From: Microcoleus sp. FACHB-61
GTDB taxonomy: Bacteria > Cyanobacteriota > Cyanobacteriia > Cyanobacteriales > Microcoleaceae
NCBI GenBank assembly: GCA_014695295.1
Contig: JACJNY010000045.1
Coordinates: 1 to 64,000 of the forward strand
Reading direction: 5' to 3'
Length of the DNA: 64,000 bases
Shown here: piece after piece, positions 1 through 8,607 of the stretch
How the letters are laid out: each line of letters starts with the position of its first letter
Position numbering within the stretch: the first letter of the stretch is position 1
Position numbers and translations under genes: made by a program
The notes under the pieces: generated by a model
What the model saw: only the letters and a program-made list of their open reading frames with translations
Told to the model about the DNA's origin: nothing
Databases searched by the model: none

Positions 1-121
1 TGTTCATTTAAGGAGTGGATAGGTTTTATTTTTCACCCTTATTCTCTCCCGGCGCGGTGGCTCTAGTTCTTCTTTGGCCACCGTTCTCATCTTTATTTAG
101 TCTAAACTACAGTTATTAATT

Positions 122-733
122 ATGGCCAATTACAGAACTGTATTGTTGTTCAATAGTCTAACTTTAGTGCTAGTTGGGTTAGTGACGGGGTGTCTGAGTT
201 TATTCGGTTCTTCGGTAAAAGGGTTATTTTTGCCGCCTTGCTCTGCCACGTATCCGGGTGCAGGTTTCTTTTTCTTGGGGTTTCAAATGTTATTTTATTT
301 ATCTGTAATGGTGTGCGCTTTTACCTTGGGATTGCTGAAAATTCTTCAACCAAATCGCCCAGAAAATCGATTTATTTTATATTCGGCACTGTTTGCAGGT
401 TGCTTTCTGTTCAATGAAGTTTTTCGCACCCACGTTCATCTGGGACGTGCGGGTTTTCCGAAAGTGACAATTGTCATATTTTACGCCGTGGTGGCAATTG
501 CATACGGATTAGTTTTTAGGAGGCAAATTAAATTAACTCCCTATCCTTTACTGCTGAGTGGCGTTGGGTTGTTATTTGTTGCCTTTTTTGCAGAAGCGCT
601 GCCTTTTAAAAACGAGATTGTTGCGAGCTTGCTGGAGGGAATTCCGAAGCTGTTGAGCGGGATTAATATTGCACTTTATTTTTGGTTTTTGTGTCAGGGT
701 TTGATAGTGCGATCGCTCAATTTATCTAAATAA
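122..733 (+). CDS. Hypothetical multi-pass membrane protein
   Basis: I do not recognise this 203-residue protein. It is very hydrophobic, with about six likely membrane helices (around residues 7-30, 45-70, 80-100, 112-130, 137-157 and 175-197) and short polar loops. One loop near residues 98-110 holds two histidines (motif RTHVHLG), which could bind metal but is not diagnostic. The ATG at 122 follows an AT-rich leader and gives an uninterrupted frame. It points towards the convergent urease gene ureC and shows no sign of operon linkage. Best called a predicted inner-membrane protein of unknown function. Confidence 0.7.
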   Translation: MANYRTVLLFNSLTLVLVGLVTGCLSLFGSSVKGLFLPPCSATYPGAGFFFLGFQMLFYLSVMVCAFTLGLLKILQPNRPENRFILYSALFAGCFLFNEVFRTHVHLGRAGFPKVTIVIFYAVVAIAYGLVFRRQIKLTPYPLLLSGVGLLFVAFFAEALPFKNEIVASLLEGIPKLLSGINIALYFWFLCQGLIVRSLNLSK

Positions 734-870
734 CATCCTCTTCACAATCCTTGCTTCACTTCCTGCGATCGCAAAAACATTTTATTTGTTAGTAATTACG
801 CTCATCAACCAGGTTTATACGAGAAATAAGAGGTTAATGAGCGAATCACCTATTTACAACAGATTTAGCA

Positions 871-2607
871 TCAAAACAAAAAGTATCGCTGTGCCATTGG
901 CAAAACTGTTGCCGGTTCGCAAGTTAACAATTCCCCATCCGCCCTCACTTCATAAGTTTCTGGATCGACTTCCATGTGTGGCAAATAATCGTTGAGTTTC
1001 ATGTCTCTTTTGCTAATTTGCCGCGTCCCGGAAACTGCTACAGTGGGCTTTTGCAAACCGAGCTGTGCGGCAATATCTCGATCGCGCGCAGCTTGGGAAA
1101 CGAACGTCAGACAAGTCGCCCCAATCGCCCCCCCAAAACTGCCAAACATCGGCCGCATATGCACCGGTTGCGGCGTCGGAATGCTGGCGTTAGCATCTCC
1201 CATCTGCCCGTAGGCGATCGCCCCTCCTTTAATTACCAGTTCCGGTTTCACCCCAAAAAAAGCCGGCCGCCACAAACATAAATCCGCCAATTTCCCCTCT
1301 TCCACCGAACCGACATACTGACTAATTCCGTGAGTAATCGCCGGATTAATTGTATATTTCGCAATGTACCGCTTCACCCGAAAATTGTCATTTTCTCCCC
1401 CTGGTTCCCCCCCTTGATAAGGGGGGGTTAGGGGGGGTAAATGTCCCCTTTGAACCTTCATTTTATGTGCCGTTTGCCAAGTCCGAATAATCACTTCTCC
1501 AACTCTGCCCATCGCCTGCGAGTCGGAAGAAATCATACTAAACGCACCTAAATCGTGCAAAATATCCTCAGCAGCAATAGTTTCCCTTCTAATTCTCGAC
1601 TCAGCAAAAGCGACATCTTCAGGAATGCCCCGATCTAAATGGTGGCAAACCATCAACATATCTAAATGTTCTTCTAAAGTATTGACAGTGTAAGGGCGAG
1701 TCGGGTTAGTTGACGAAGGCAAAACATTAGCTTGGCCACAGACTTTAATAATATCTGGTGCGTGTCCGCCGCCAGCACCTTCAGTGTGGTAAGTGTGAAT
1801 TGCGCGATTTTTAAATGCGGCAATTGTGGCTTCCACAAATCCCGCCTCATTGAGAGTGTCGGTGTGAATTGCAACTTGCACGTCGTACTCGTCAGCGACA
1901 CTCAAACAAGTGTCAATTGTTGCTGGTGTAGTTCCCCAATCTTCGTGGAGTTTCAAACCCATTGCACCGGCAAAAATTTGTTCGACTAATCCTTGAGGTT
2001 GACTGCTATTTCCTTTACCTAAAAATCCTAGATTTACCGGGAAAGCGTCGGCAGCTTGCAGCATTCTGTACATATGCCAAGGCCCAGGAGTGCAAGTCGT
2101 GGCGTTTGTACCCGTTGCAGGGCCTGTGCCGCCGCCGATCATTGTAGTGATGCCGGAGGCGATCGCCACTTCTATTTGTTGCGGGCAAATAAAGTGAATG
2201 TGACTGTCAATTCCCCCTGCAGTGAGAATCATTCCTTCACCCGCAATTACTTCAGTACCAGGCCCGATAATAATATCTACCCTATCTTGAATATAAGGAT
2301 TTCCGGCTTTACCAATTTTGTTAATTTTGCCGTCTTTAATCCCCACATCTGCTTTAACAATTCCCCACCAATCCAATATTAAAGCATTAGTAATTACCGT
2401 GTCAACAGCGCCGTCTGCATTAGAAATCGGCGATTGTCCCATGCCGTCCCGAATGACTTTGCCGCCGCCAAACTTAACTTCATCGCCGTAGGTTGTGAAG
2501 TCTTTTTCAACTTCTATGAATAATTCTGTATCGGCTAACCGGACGCGATCGCCCACAGTCGGTCCGAAGGTTTCCGCGTAAGCGCGGCGATCCATTCTGT
2601 AACTCAT
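871..2607 (-). CDS. ureC: Urease alpha (catalytic) subunit UreC with an in-frame repeat insertion
   Basis: Catalytic subunit of nickel urease, which hydrolyses urea to ammonia and carbamate in the cytoplasm. Visible hallmarks are the N-terminal [20 protein letters not shown], the HIHF metal ligands near residue 137, the lysine to be carbamylated in [11 protein letters not shown] near residue 217, [12 protein letters not shown], and the flap-region MVCHHLD. The frame is open further upstream to 2862, but that extension overlaps the neighbouring glycosyltransferase and is not urease-like, so I start at the ATG at 2607 (578 residues; the family is about 569-572). The excess length is explained by a block of about 17 residues (389-405) made by a GC-rich palindromic repeat. 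The gene is separated from ureB by a GT61 gene. Confidence 0.97.
   Translation of the reverse strand: MSYRMDRRAYAETFGPTVGDRVRLADTELFIEVEKDFTTYGDEVKFGGGKVIRDGMGQSPISNADGAVDTVITNALILDWWGIVKADVGIKDGKINKIGKAGNPYIQDRVDIIIGPGTEVIAGEGMILTAGGIDSHIHFICPQQIEVAIASGITTMIGGGTGPATGTNATTCTPGPWHMYRMLQAADAFPVNLGFLGKGNSSQPQGLVEQIFAGAMGLKLHEDWGTTPATIDTCLSVADEYDVQVAIHTDTLNEAGFVEATIAAFKNRAIHTYHTEGAGGGHAPDIIKVCGQANVLPSSTNPTRPYTVNTLEEHLDMLMVCHHLDRGIPEDVAFAESRIRRETIAAEDILHDLGAFSMISSDSQAMGRVGEVIIRTWQTAHKMKVQRGHLPPLTPPYQGGEPGGENDNFRVKRYIAKYTINPAITHGISQYVGSVEEGKLADLCLWRPAFFGVKPELVIKGGAIAYGQMGDANASIPTPQPVHMRPMFGSFGGAIGATCLTFVSQAARDRDIAAQLGLQKPTVAVSGTRQISKRDMKLNDYLPHMEVDPETYEVRADGELLTCEPATVLPMAQRYFLF
1393..1441. repeat. 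GC-rich palindromic repeat inserted in frame in ureC
   Basis: The stretch contains CCCCCCCTTGATAAGGGGGGG, a near-perfect palindrome, followed by a second G-run. Read on the ureC strand it adds [16 protein letters not shown] between the conserved HKMKVQRG and [14 protein letters not shown] segments of urease. Urease sequences that I know join these segments through only about seven residues, so the block looks like a repeat that landed in frame. The same type of peptide occurs in the glycosyltransferase gene near 35 kb. Confidence 0.8.
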
Positions 2608-2786
2608 GTTCACTCCTAATATTAATAAATTTTTAGTTAGCAGTTGAGACCCACTTGAATTATAGTATGTGACGAGTTCCTCAATCTGAAACAGTAAAAA
2701 AAAATACAACATTACGCAAGCTTTAAAACCTCGATAGGCATCAATTCTTCCCAATCGAAAATCGCAAATGCTATCAAGGGGCAAAT

Positions 2787-3914
2787 TTACTCCAGCATTT
2801 TCTGGATTTCCCTTTTCAAAATCTCCACGTCCACAGTCATATCCATGCCAATCAAACTCCAATCTTCCGCTACATTGTGGTCATCAACCATACGAGAGTA
2901 TTCTAATCCCAATAGCTGGCAAATGTAATAGAAATATGGCGGAGTGTACCCTCCATAAAAGAATTCCAATACTTTCGTTCCCGGCTGACACCACAGCAAA
3001 TTTGTAAAACCAGCCCCGTGAGGGCCGACAACCACCGCCGCTTCTGCAAACAGACGAATTTGTTCATCAACTGTGCGCGAGATATCTTCCAAAATTTCAA
3101 AATCAAATTCTTTCAAAACCTCTCGCACTTGTACTTCATTTTTAACCTTGCGCCGACCGCTTCTAGACAGATAAAGTTTTCTATAAGGCTTTACCTTTTC
3201 CTTAAGACAGAATTTTTTCCGCAAAAGGTCTATATCGTAAGGACTTGGAAAATACCAGTCTTGATTGTTTCCCACCACCACACTTTCTGCATGATATCCC
3301 GTATCTCTAGCCCGAGTGTCGATTAGTGAACTTTCAGGAATACCGAGTTTGGTCATAAAGCCCAACTCAAAATCTGTATGTCGTAAAGGATAACAAATTT
3401 TAGCTTCTTGCCAAATTTCCTTACCTAAAGCCTCCTCAATTCGACAAAGTTTAGCCAGCACAAAAATGACATAATCGTAATAACTACACCACAAATGCGA
3501 CCAAGGAGCAACTACCAGCGGATAGGTAATTTGGTTAGGTTTGTAAGGCCATTCCAGAATGCCCGCACCGCTAATCCGAAAATCCAAGTCTAAAAGCAAC
3601 TTGTTATTCAGCAGCGTGTTGCCAGACGTACAAATAGTTAGAGAATTTATTTTTTGATTCAGGGAAATCTTCCAAACATAATCTGGGTCAAAAGACACGG
3701 TTTTTTCCGTGGCAAAAAACCGAGAAGGCACTTTTTTAACCGAGGTTAAGGCGGGTATATTGATGGGTTCATGCTGCTTTTTGTAAACGATGCTGTCATC
3801 TAACAATTTGATGCTGGTGCGCCGGTCTAACGGGGTTCTCCAGACACGCCTTGATGTTTCCAGCAAGCTCTGCTTCAATGTGTGTTTTATCTGGCCAACT
3901 AATTTTGGGTTCAT
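2787..3914 (-). CDS. Glycosyltransferase family 61 (DUF563) protein
   Basis: Predicted glycosyltransferase of the GT61/DUF563 family, 375 residues. The C-terminal half has the family signature: [15 protein letters not shown] around residues 245-260, then [31 protein letters not shown], where the HGAG motif is typical. No signal peptide or membrane helix is obvious, so it probably acts in the cytoplasm on a polysaccharide or glycan precursor; the substrate cannot be told. The start is the ATG at 3914, with a GTG three bases upstream as an alternative. It lies between ureB and ureC in the same direction but has no functional link with urease, so it is probably a later insertion into the urease locus. 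Confidence 0.85.
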   Translation of the reverse strand: MNPKLVGQIKHTLKQSLLETSRRVWRTPLDRRTSIKLLDDSIVYKKQHEPINIPALTSVKKVPSRFFATEKTVSFDPDYVWKISLNQKINSLTICTSGNTLLNNKLLLDLDFRISGAGILEWPYKPNQITYPLVVAPWSHLWCSYYDYVIFVLAKLCRIEEALGKEIWQEAKICYPLRHTDFELGFMTKLGIPESSLIDTRARDTGYHAESVVVGNNQDWYFPSPYDIDLLRKKFCLKEKVKPYRKLYLSRSGRRKVKNEVQVREVLKEFDFEILEDISRTVDEQIRLFAEAAVVVGPHGAGFTNLLWCQPGTKVLEFFYGGYTPPYFYYICQLLGLEYSRMVDDHNVAEDWSLIGMDMTVDVEILKREIQKMLE

Positions 3915-3917
3915 CAC

Positions 3918-4233
3918 GCACTTTTGCTGTATATCTTTGCAGTTTTAACAACCACGGTATACCGCAAACAGCAGATTTTAACTCGCTCAAAAGTCGGAGA
4001 TTGAACTAACAAAAAAAGCCCGAAGGCACTTATACAGAAGGCACAGAAAAAGTTTTGAGCTTACTTTATCACTCTCCAGACATAGGGCTGGAAATGACAC
4101 CATTTTCGATTTTCCATTTGGAATTGGGATGACTGATCACTATCATAGTGTGGAGATTGCCTACAGTTGCATTCTGTTTTTAAACTGCTTGGACTTTTAA
4201 GTTAAAAAGTTTCAAATTCAAAACTCAACAATC
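3918..4233. other. Intergenic region between ureB and the GT61 gene
   Basis: No convincing gene is visible. The region is AT-rich and carries a short palindrome-like block near 4017-4040 (CCGAAGGCAC...AGAAGGCAC). A similar CCTTCAGAATAAGTGCCTTCTG block occurs near 8540. Promoters for the GT61 gene and ureC could lie here, but I cannot point to one. Confidence 0.4.
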
Positions 4234-4281
4234 GTGAACGGTCATCGGGCTTCATACTTCAGCATCCAGATGACCGTTCAC
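4234..4281. terminator. Perfect 13-bp inverted repeat over the ureB stop codon
   Basis: GTGAACGGTCATC at 4234-4246 is the exact reverse complement of 4269-4281, leaving a 22-nt loop. The stem spans the last codons and the stop of ureB. No T-run follows on the minus strand, so it may attenuate transcription or protect the mRNA end rather than act as a classical terminator. It would separate ureDAB from the downstream GT61 and ureC genes. Confidence 0.5.
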
Positions 4282-4569
4282 TTTTCCATTAAAGCCGTAG
4301 ACTTGACGACTACCAACAAACGGCACTAATTGAACTTCCCTTTCATCTCCCGGTTCAAACCTGACTGCTGTACCTGCGGGGATATCCAACCGCATTCCTT
4401 TTGCTTGTTCTCGATTAAATTCTAAGGCTTCGTTAGCCTCATAAAAGTGATAGTGTGAACCAATTTGAATGGGTCGATCGCCTTTATTTCCTACCAGCAA
4501 CCGCACCGTTGAACGATCGGCATTTAATTCTATTTCGCCTACTGAAACAATCATTTCTCCTGGAATCAT
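4252..4569 (-). CDS. ureB: Urease beta subunit
   Basis: Structural subunit of urease, 105 residues, the normal length for the separate bacterial beta chain. It opens with [16 protein letters not shown] and contains the conserved segments [21 protein letters not shown] and [20 protein letters not shown], which are diagnostic of UreB. It would pack with UreA and UreC in the cytoplasmic enzyme. A purine-rich GGAGGAAAAA leader precedes the ATG. It lies 33 bp downstream of ureA, so the two are co-transcribed, with ureD ahead of them. Confidence 0.97.
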   Translation of the reverse strand: MIPGEMIVSVGEIELNADRSTVRLLVGNKGDRPIQIGSHYHFYEANEALEFNREQAKGMRLDIPAGTAVRFEPGDEREVQLVPFVGSRQVYGFNGKVNGHLDAEV

Positions 4570-4602
4570 TTTTTCCTCCTATGAGTCTCTGTGGTTGATT
4601 TT

Positions 4603-4905
4603 TTAACGGATCGGATCGTGCACTGTTACCAACTTAGTTCCGTCGGGAAAAGTCGCCTCAACCTGAACTTCATTCACCATTTCTGCTATTCCTTCCATCA
4701 CATCTTCCCGCGTCAGGAGAGTTGTTCCGTAACTCATTAAATCTGCGACAGTGAGGCCATCTCTTGCTCCTTCTAAAATCGCAGCGGAGATGTAGGCTAG
4801 TGCTTCTGGATAGTTTAATTTTAAACCTCTTTGTTTCCGGCGCTCTGCTACCAGGGCGGCGGTGAAAATCAGCAGTTTGTCTTTTTCTTGGGGGGTGAGT
4901 TGCAT
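4603..4905 (-). CDS. ureA: Urease gamma subunit
   Basis: Smallest structural subunit of urease, 100 residues as expected. The typical start [23 protein letters not shown] and the segments [21 protein letters not shown] and [24 protein letters not shown] identify it without doubt. It assembles with UreB and UreC around the nickel centre carried by UreC. It sits between ureD (upstream, 112 bp away) and ureB. Confidence 0.97.
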   Translation of the reverse strand: MQLTPQEKDKLLIFTAALVAERRKQRGLKLNYPEALAYISAAILEGARDGLTVADLMSYGTTLLTREDVMEGIAEMVNEVQVEATFPDGTKLVTVHDPIR

Positions 4906-5017
4906 TTTTATTCGGGTAAGTGCGATCGAATTATTTGTTTCAGTTGAAGTATTGGTGGCGGTAAATCGTCAATGGCTGCTTTCTATACTATCATAGAGTT
5001 GAAGCTAAAATATGTTC

Positions 5018-5893
5018 CTATTTTATCCAAACTCTCGGCCAGCAGCAAGGGCGGTGTGAAAAAGACAAGCGCAGCAAGTGCCAAATGTTGACAAACCAGT
5101 CTCTCGCTGCTGCGGTGGATGAACCGCGATAGCGGCACAGCAAACCGTTAGGAATGCGAGTGACGCCAACCGTTGAATTAACAGGATAAATTGTTTCTTC
5201 GCACCGCAAAGCTCGCACTTTTTCTACTATCTCTGCTGTCACGGCTTCGCCTACCCAAGCGAGAGTAGCGACTACGGGTTTTCCTGCTAAGCCGTGAGGA
5301 CTTTCGAGCATTCCCGATCCACCTTGGAGCAATTGTCTGTCAATCCATAAAGGGCTGTTTTGTTGCCAGATTTCGGTGTGCGATCGCCATTCTCCAGACA
5401 AGAATTTTTCGCCTTTAGCACTGCGTCCAAAGCGCGTAATTTCCCACAACAAAATACTGGCTTGTGGTGCTAATTCGACGCGCAAATTTTGTCGGAAAAT
5501 AGCGCCGTCGAAAACGATTGCTTCCTGCGGAATCCATTCTAAATTAGCGCCGGAATCTACTTGAATCTCAATATTTTGTTGTGCTAACTGTCCGCTGCTG
5601 CGATAAATTTTACCAGCGGCGGCGGTGGTGATTAAAGCTTTGGCGTTTGCTTGGAGGTGGAAATTGAGCGAAAGTCGATCGCCCCCGACAACTCCCCCAG
5701 CCGTGTGCAAGATGACGCTGTGGCAAACCTCTTTCCCTTCAGGATAAAACGGGCGCTGCACCTTGAGGGGCGCTTGCATTTGATTGTGAATGATTTGAGT
5801 TGTGCCGGATCGGTTGGCGTAGGCTAAATTCAGGCGGCCGTGCCATCCATTTTCAACGTTATCTGTATGTTGTTTGGTCAAATTTTCAGTCAC
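5018..5893 (-). CDS. ureD: Urease accessory protein UreD (UreH)
   Basis: Accessory chaperone that scaffolds nickel delivery to apo-urease together with UreF and UreG. The 291-residue protein has the family segments WHGRLNLAYANRSGTTQI, FYPEGKEVCHSVILHTAGG, VVGGDRLSLNFHLQANAKAL and IPQEAIVFDGA. It heads the minus-strand ureD-ureA-ureB unit and is transcribed away from the formamidase gene, sharing a 200-bp upstream region with it. No ureE, ureF or ureG is in this window, so these must lie elsewhere, as is common in cyanobacteria. Confidence 0.95.
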   Translation of the reverse strand: MTENLTKQHTDNVENGWHGRLNLAYANRSGTTQIIHNQMQAPLKVQRPFYPEGKEVCHSVILHTAGGVVGGDRLSLNFHLQANAKALITTAAAGKIYRSSGQLAQQNIEIQVDSGANLEWIPQEAIVFDGAIFRQNLRVELAPQASILLWEITRFGRSAKGEKFLSGEWRSHTEIWQQNSPLWIDRQLLQGGSGMLESPHGLAGKPVVATLAWVGEAVTAEIVEKVRALRCEETIYPVNSTVGVTRIPNGLLCRYRGSSTAAARDWFVNIWHLLRLSFSHRPCCWPRVWIK

Positions 5894-5964
5894 TAATTTT
5901 TTAATTTAAAAACATTCACTATCAAAAACATACCACGGCTGCGGTGCTGCCCAGCAATTAGTTA

Positions 5965-5983
5965 AATAATGATAATCGTTATC
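5965..5983. promoter_or_regulatory. Near-consensus Fur/Zur-type operator
   Basis: AATAATGATAATCGTTATC matches the classical Fur box GATAATGATAATCATTATC at 17 of 19 positions. The core GATAA-TCG-TTATC is a perfect interrupted palindrome, and cyanobacterial Zur boxes look similar. It lies about 75 bp upstream of ureD and 115 bp upstream of the formamidase ATG. This points to metal-dependent control, but which metal regulator binds cannot be told from the sequence. Confidence 0.5.
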
Positions 5984-6012
5984 TGAAAATTTTTTGGTTT
6001 CTGCGCTTATTA

Positions 6013-6026
6013 GTATAATAATTTAC
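6013..6026. promoter_or_regulatory. NtcA-type site GTA-N8-TAC
   Basis: GTATAATAATTTAC is an exact GTA-N8-TAC palindrome, the core consensus of the cyanobacterial nitrogen regulator NtcA. It lies 70 bp before the formamidase ATG and 120 bp from ureD. A TAN3T hexamer (TACCAT, 6060-6065) follows, but its 33-bp spacing is longer than the usual 22 bp. The biological setting (urease and formamidase) supports the call; the shortness of the motif limits confidence. Confidence 0.5.
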
Positions 6027-6096
6027 ATTTATCAACCATCAGATCGGCGAAGATGCGCGTACCATGTAAAAATCAGTAACTAGAGGAGTGCAGAAT

Positions 6097-7272
6097 ATGC
6101 CTCAAGTTCTCTTCAAAGTTGACTTGACCAAACCGATGTCAGAACAGGAATTAGTCGGTCACAATCGCTGGCATCCAGATATTCCAGCAGTAGTTTCCGT
6201 CAATCCCGGCGATGTATTTCGCATCGAGTGCAAAGACTGGACAGACGGACAAATTAAAAATGACGACAGTCCCGACGACATTCGCGATGTAGACTTAACA
6301 GTAGTTCACGTTTTGAGCGGGCCAATTTACGTTAACGGCGCGCAGCCGGGGGATATTCTAGTAGTCGATATCCTCGACATCGGGGCTTTGCAAGGGGACG
6401 AATGGGGTTTTACGGGAATTTTTGCTAAAGAAAACGGCGGCGGTTTCTTGACCGAACATTTTTCGACTGCTGCTAAAGCAATTTGGGATTTTCAGGGAAT
6501 TTATACCGCTTCCCGACACATACCCAAAGTCAGGTTTGCTGGGATTACTCATCCGGGTTTAATCGGCTGCGCTCCTTCTCAGGAATTATTGAATAAATGG
6601 AACAAACGGGAAGCGGAATTAGTAGCCACAAATCCCGATCGAGTGCCGCCTTTAGCAGCACTGCCGAACCCCAAGAACGCAGTTTTGGGGTCGCTGCAAG
6701 GGGCAGAATTCGAGCGAGTTGCGGCGGAAGCGGCGCGCACAGTTCCTCCCCGCGAACACGGCGGCAATTGCGATATTAAAAACCTGTCGCGGGGTTCGAG
6801 AATTTATTTCCCGGTTTATGTCGAAGGCGCGAAACTTTCGATGGGAGATATTCACTTTTCTCAAGGAGACGGGGAGATTTCATTCTGCGGGGCAATTGAA
6901 ATGTCGGGGTACATCGACCTCCACGTTGATATTATCAAAGGTGGCATGGATAAATACGCGATGGTCAACCCGATTTTCAAACCAGGGCCGGTGGAGCCCC
7001 GCTATTCTGAGTACCTCGTTTTTGAAGGGATTTCTGTTGATGAATTTACGGGTCAGCAGTATTATATGGATGCCCACGTTGCTTATCGCCGAGCTTGTTT
7101 GAATGCGATCGAATATTTGAAAAAGTTTGGTTTTACCGGAGAACAAGCGTATTTGCTGTTAAGCTGTGCTCCTGTTGAGGGTCGCATCAGCGGCATTGTG
7201 GATATTCCCAATGCTTGCTGCACTATTGCTTTACCGACAGAAATTTTCCAGATGGATATTCTGCCATCTTAA
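6097..7272 (+). CDS. fmdA: Formamidase (acetamidase/formamidase family)
   Basis: Hydrolyses short aliphatic amides, most likely formamide to formate and ammonia, in the cytoplasm. The 391-residue protein has the family length and its signature stretches: GHNRWHPDIPAVVSVNPGD near residues 20-38, TEHFSTAAKAIWDF, HPGLIGCAPSQELL, REHGGNCDIKNLSRGSRI and FPVYVEGAKLSMGDIHFSQG. The start is the ATG at 6097, eight bases after a GAGGAG ribosome-binding site; a GTG at 6088 is inside that site and is less likely. It is divergent from ureD and is followed 163 bp downstream by an FmdB-type gene, the classical partner. Confidence 0.95.
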   Translation: MPQVLFKVDLTKPMSEQELVGHNRWHPDIPAVVSVNPGDVFRIECKDWTDGQIKNDDSPDDIRDVDLTVVHVLSGPIYVNGAQPGDILVVDILDIGALQGDEWGFTGIFAKENGGGFLTEHFSTAAKAIWDFQGIYTASRHIPKVRFAGITHPGLIGCAPSQELLNKWNKREAELVATNPDRVPPLAALPNPKNAVLGSLQGAEFERVAAEAARTVPPREHGGNCDIKNLSRGSRIYFPVYVEGAKLSMGDIHFSQGDGEISFCGAIEMSGYIDLHVDIIKGGMDKYAMVNPIFKPGPVEPRYSEYLVFEGISVDEFTGQQYYMDAHVAYRRACLNAIEYLKKFGFTGEQAYLLLSCAPVEGRISGIVDIPNACCTIALPTEIFQMDILPS

Positions 7273-7276
7273 TTAC

Positions 7277-7368
7277 AGGATTTACGCACAGACTCGCTTT
7301 TGTAGGGTGCGCCGAAGCGCACCTTACCCCCACAAATAGTGGAAAAATTTCTTTCTTGCGTAAGTCCT
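7277..7368. repeat. MITE-like element, AGGACTTACGCA family, copy 1
   Basis: A 92-bp block bounded by AGGATTTACGCA and the inverted TGCGTAAGTCCT, with an internal GGTGCGCCGAAGCGCACC hairpin. A second copy with the same terminal repeats and nearly the same length lies at 29644-29736. The small size, terminal inverted repeats and lack of coding capacity fit a non-autonomous mobile element. It lies between fmdA and fmdB. Confidence 0.65.
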
Positions 7369-7435
7369 AAATTAGTAGGGCGGGCGCGGCCTGCAGCCTA
7401 CTCCTTGCGTCCCAAATCTACAATCAAAAATTGAT

Positions 7436-7699
7436 ATGCCTCTTTACGATTTTAAGTGTGAAACTTGCGGCATTTTTGATAAGTGGCGCCCTCTTGCAGA
7501 AGCAGATACACCGGTGCTTTGCCCGAGTTGCGAAACTGTTGCTAAACGCATCTTTTCGCCGCCGATGATTCTAACGGGAAAGCTGCGGTTGAAAGGTCAA
7601 GAAAGTCGGGAACCGCAGGTAGTTAAGCGTTCTGAGGAACCTAAACCGCAGCGGAATCGCGAACACCGAGGGGGACGACCTTGGATGATCGGTCACTGA
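7436..7699 (+). CDS. FmdB-family zinc-ribbon protein
   Basis: An 87-residue protein beginning MPLYDFKCETCGIFDKWRPL, the FmdB family signature. Cysteines at CETC (residues 8-11) and CPSC (29-32) form one zinc ribbon. The C-terminal third is basic and proline-rich and looks disordered. In methylotrophs fmdB lies next to the formamidase gene and has been proposed to regulate it; here it directly follows fmdA, which supports the same pairing. Its molecular role is not established. A repeat element separates the two genes, so co-transcription is likely but not certain. Confidence 0.85.
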   Translation: MPLYDFKCETCGIFDKWRPLAEADTPVLCPSCETVAKRIFSPPMILTGKLRLKGQESREPQVVKRSEEPKPQRNREHRGGRPWMIGH

Positions 7700-7783
7700 T
7701 GCAATCCGACAGTGAGGCAGCGGTTTCAACTCCTGCCTCAAAGGTGAAGTTTTCTTGCATAGGACTGTAAAGTTAGTATTTCA

Positions 7784-7929
7784 GTCGGTTGAAACTGAGA
7801 TGTTGCACCATTGTCAATAAGCCTTTTATGAACGGGCTCTCCGCCCCGTTCCACAAGAAAATCTACTGTTTGTGGAACAGGCAAGATGCCTGTTCTTGAG
7901 AATGGTGTAAGGTGTGAGTTTCAACCGAC
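7784..7929. repeat. MITE-like element, GTCGGTTGAAACT family, copy 1
   Basis: A 146-bp block starting GTCGGTTGAAACTGAGATG and TTGCACCATT and ending in the inverted AATGGTGTAAGG and GAGTTTCAACCGAC. An inner hairpin contains TGTGGAACAGGCAAGATGCC. A copy of exactly the same length lies at 61377-61522, a shorter one at 21555-21674 and a fragment at 48711-48768. No coding capacity is seen. It reads as a non-autonomous transposable element. Confidence 0.7.
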
Positions 7930-8129
7930 TTTTGCTCTTAGAGAAGGACTTAAGTCCCTGGCGGGCTAAGAAAGTATTTTGTACTTATTTATTGACCAAT
8001 ATAACATAATCATTAACTGAATAATTTAAGTCAGATTGAACCTGCCACAGTATTAAAATGACAAACTTTTAGGAATGAGAAAGGCGCTCGCGCTTCGATC
8101 TCACTACTTCACTCTACCGCACTCAGCAA

Positions 8130-8366
8130 ATGTCAGCAAAGCAGTGGGGAATTACTCAACTTTACAATAAATTTTTTGAAGAGCCAACAAGTCAACTTTA
8201 TAAACTTCATGCTAAGCTCGATCGACAAGTAATGCAAGCTTACGGATTTATTGACAGCGACGATATTTTAGCAAAAGTGCTGGAATTAAACCTAGGACTG
8301 GCAGAAAAAGAAAAACGAGGAGAAGCCGTAGTTGGGCCTTGTGTCCCAACTGACTACAAATACTAA
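8130..8366 (+). pseudogene. Fragment resembling the C-terminus of a type IIG/IIL restriction-modification enzyme
   Basis: The 78 residues (MSAKQWGITQLYNKFFEEPT ... EKEKRGEAVVGP) resemble, from memory, the extreme C-terminus of large Eco57I/MmeI-like DNA methyltransferase-endonucleases, where a segment on hydrolysable-tail pattern LHAKLDRQVMQAYGF is common. The similarity seems to continue a few codons upstream of the ATG (codons 8115-8129, Y-R-T-Q-Q) before a stop at 8076, which favours a truncated remnant over a complete small gene. No methyltransferase motif (DPPF/NPPY) is present here, so it cannot be an active enzyme. It could be expressed as an orphan peptide. Identification is by pattern only. 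Confidence 0.5.
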
Positions 8367-8607
8367 TCGCTGTTATCATAAGTTTTGTAAATCTGCGTAT
8401 AATCACATAAATTGTTGATATCGATCACAAACACTCTAGGTTAAAAACAGAGATACTAGGGGAAGCGTTGAGTTTTGAGTTGTGAGTTTAGAGTAAAAAC
8501 TTTCCAAATTCAAAATTAAACACTCTAAACTGCTTTCGGCCTTCAGAATAAGTGCCTTCTGCATTTCTTCGCTCAATTACTCCTGATTGTTTTGGGAGAA
8601 ACTTTCA

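Noticed and set aside
2608..2862. An 85-codon N-terminal extension of the ureC frame
   Set aside because: It overlaps the end of the GT61 gene and has no urease character, while the ATG at 2607 gives the canonical [17 protein letters not shown] start.
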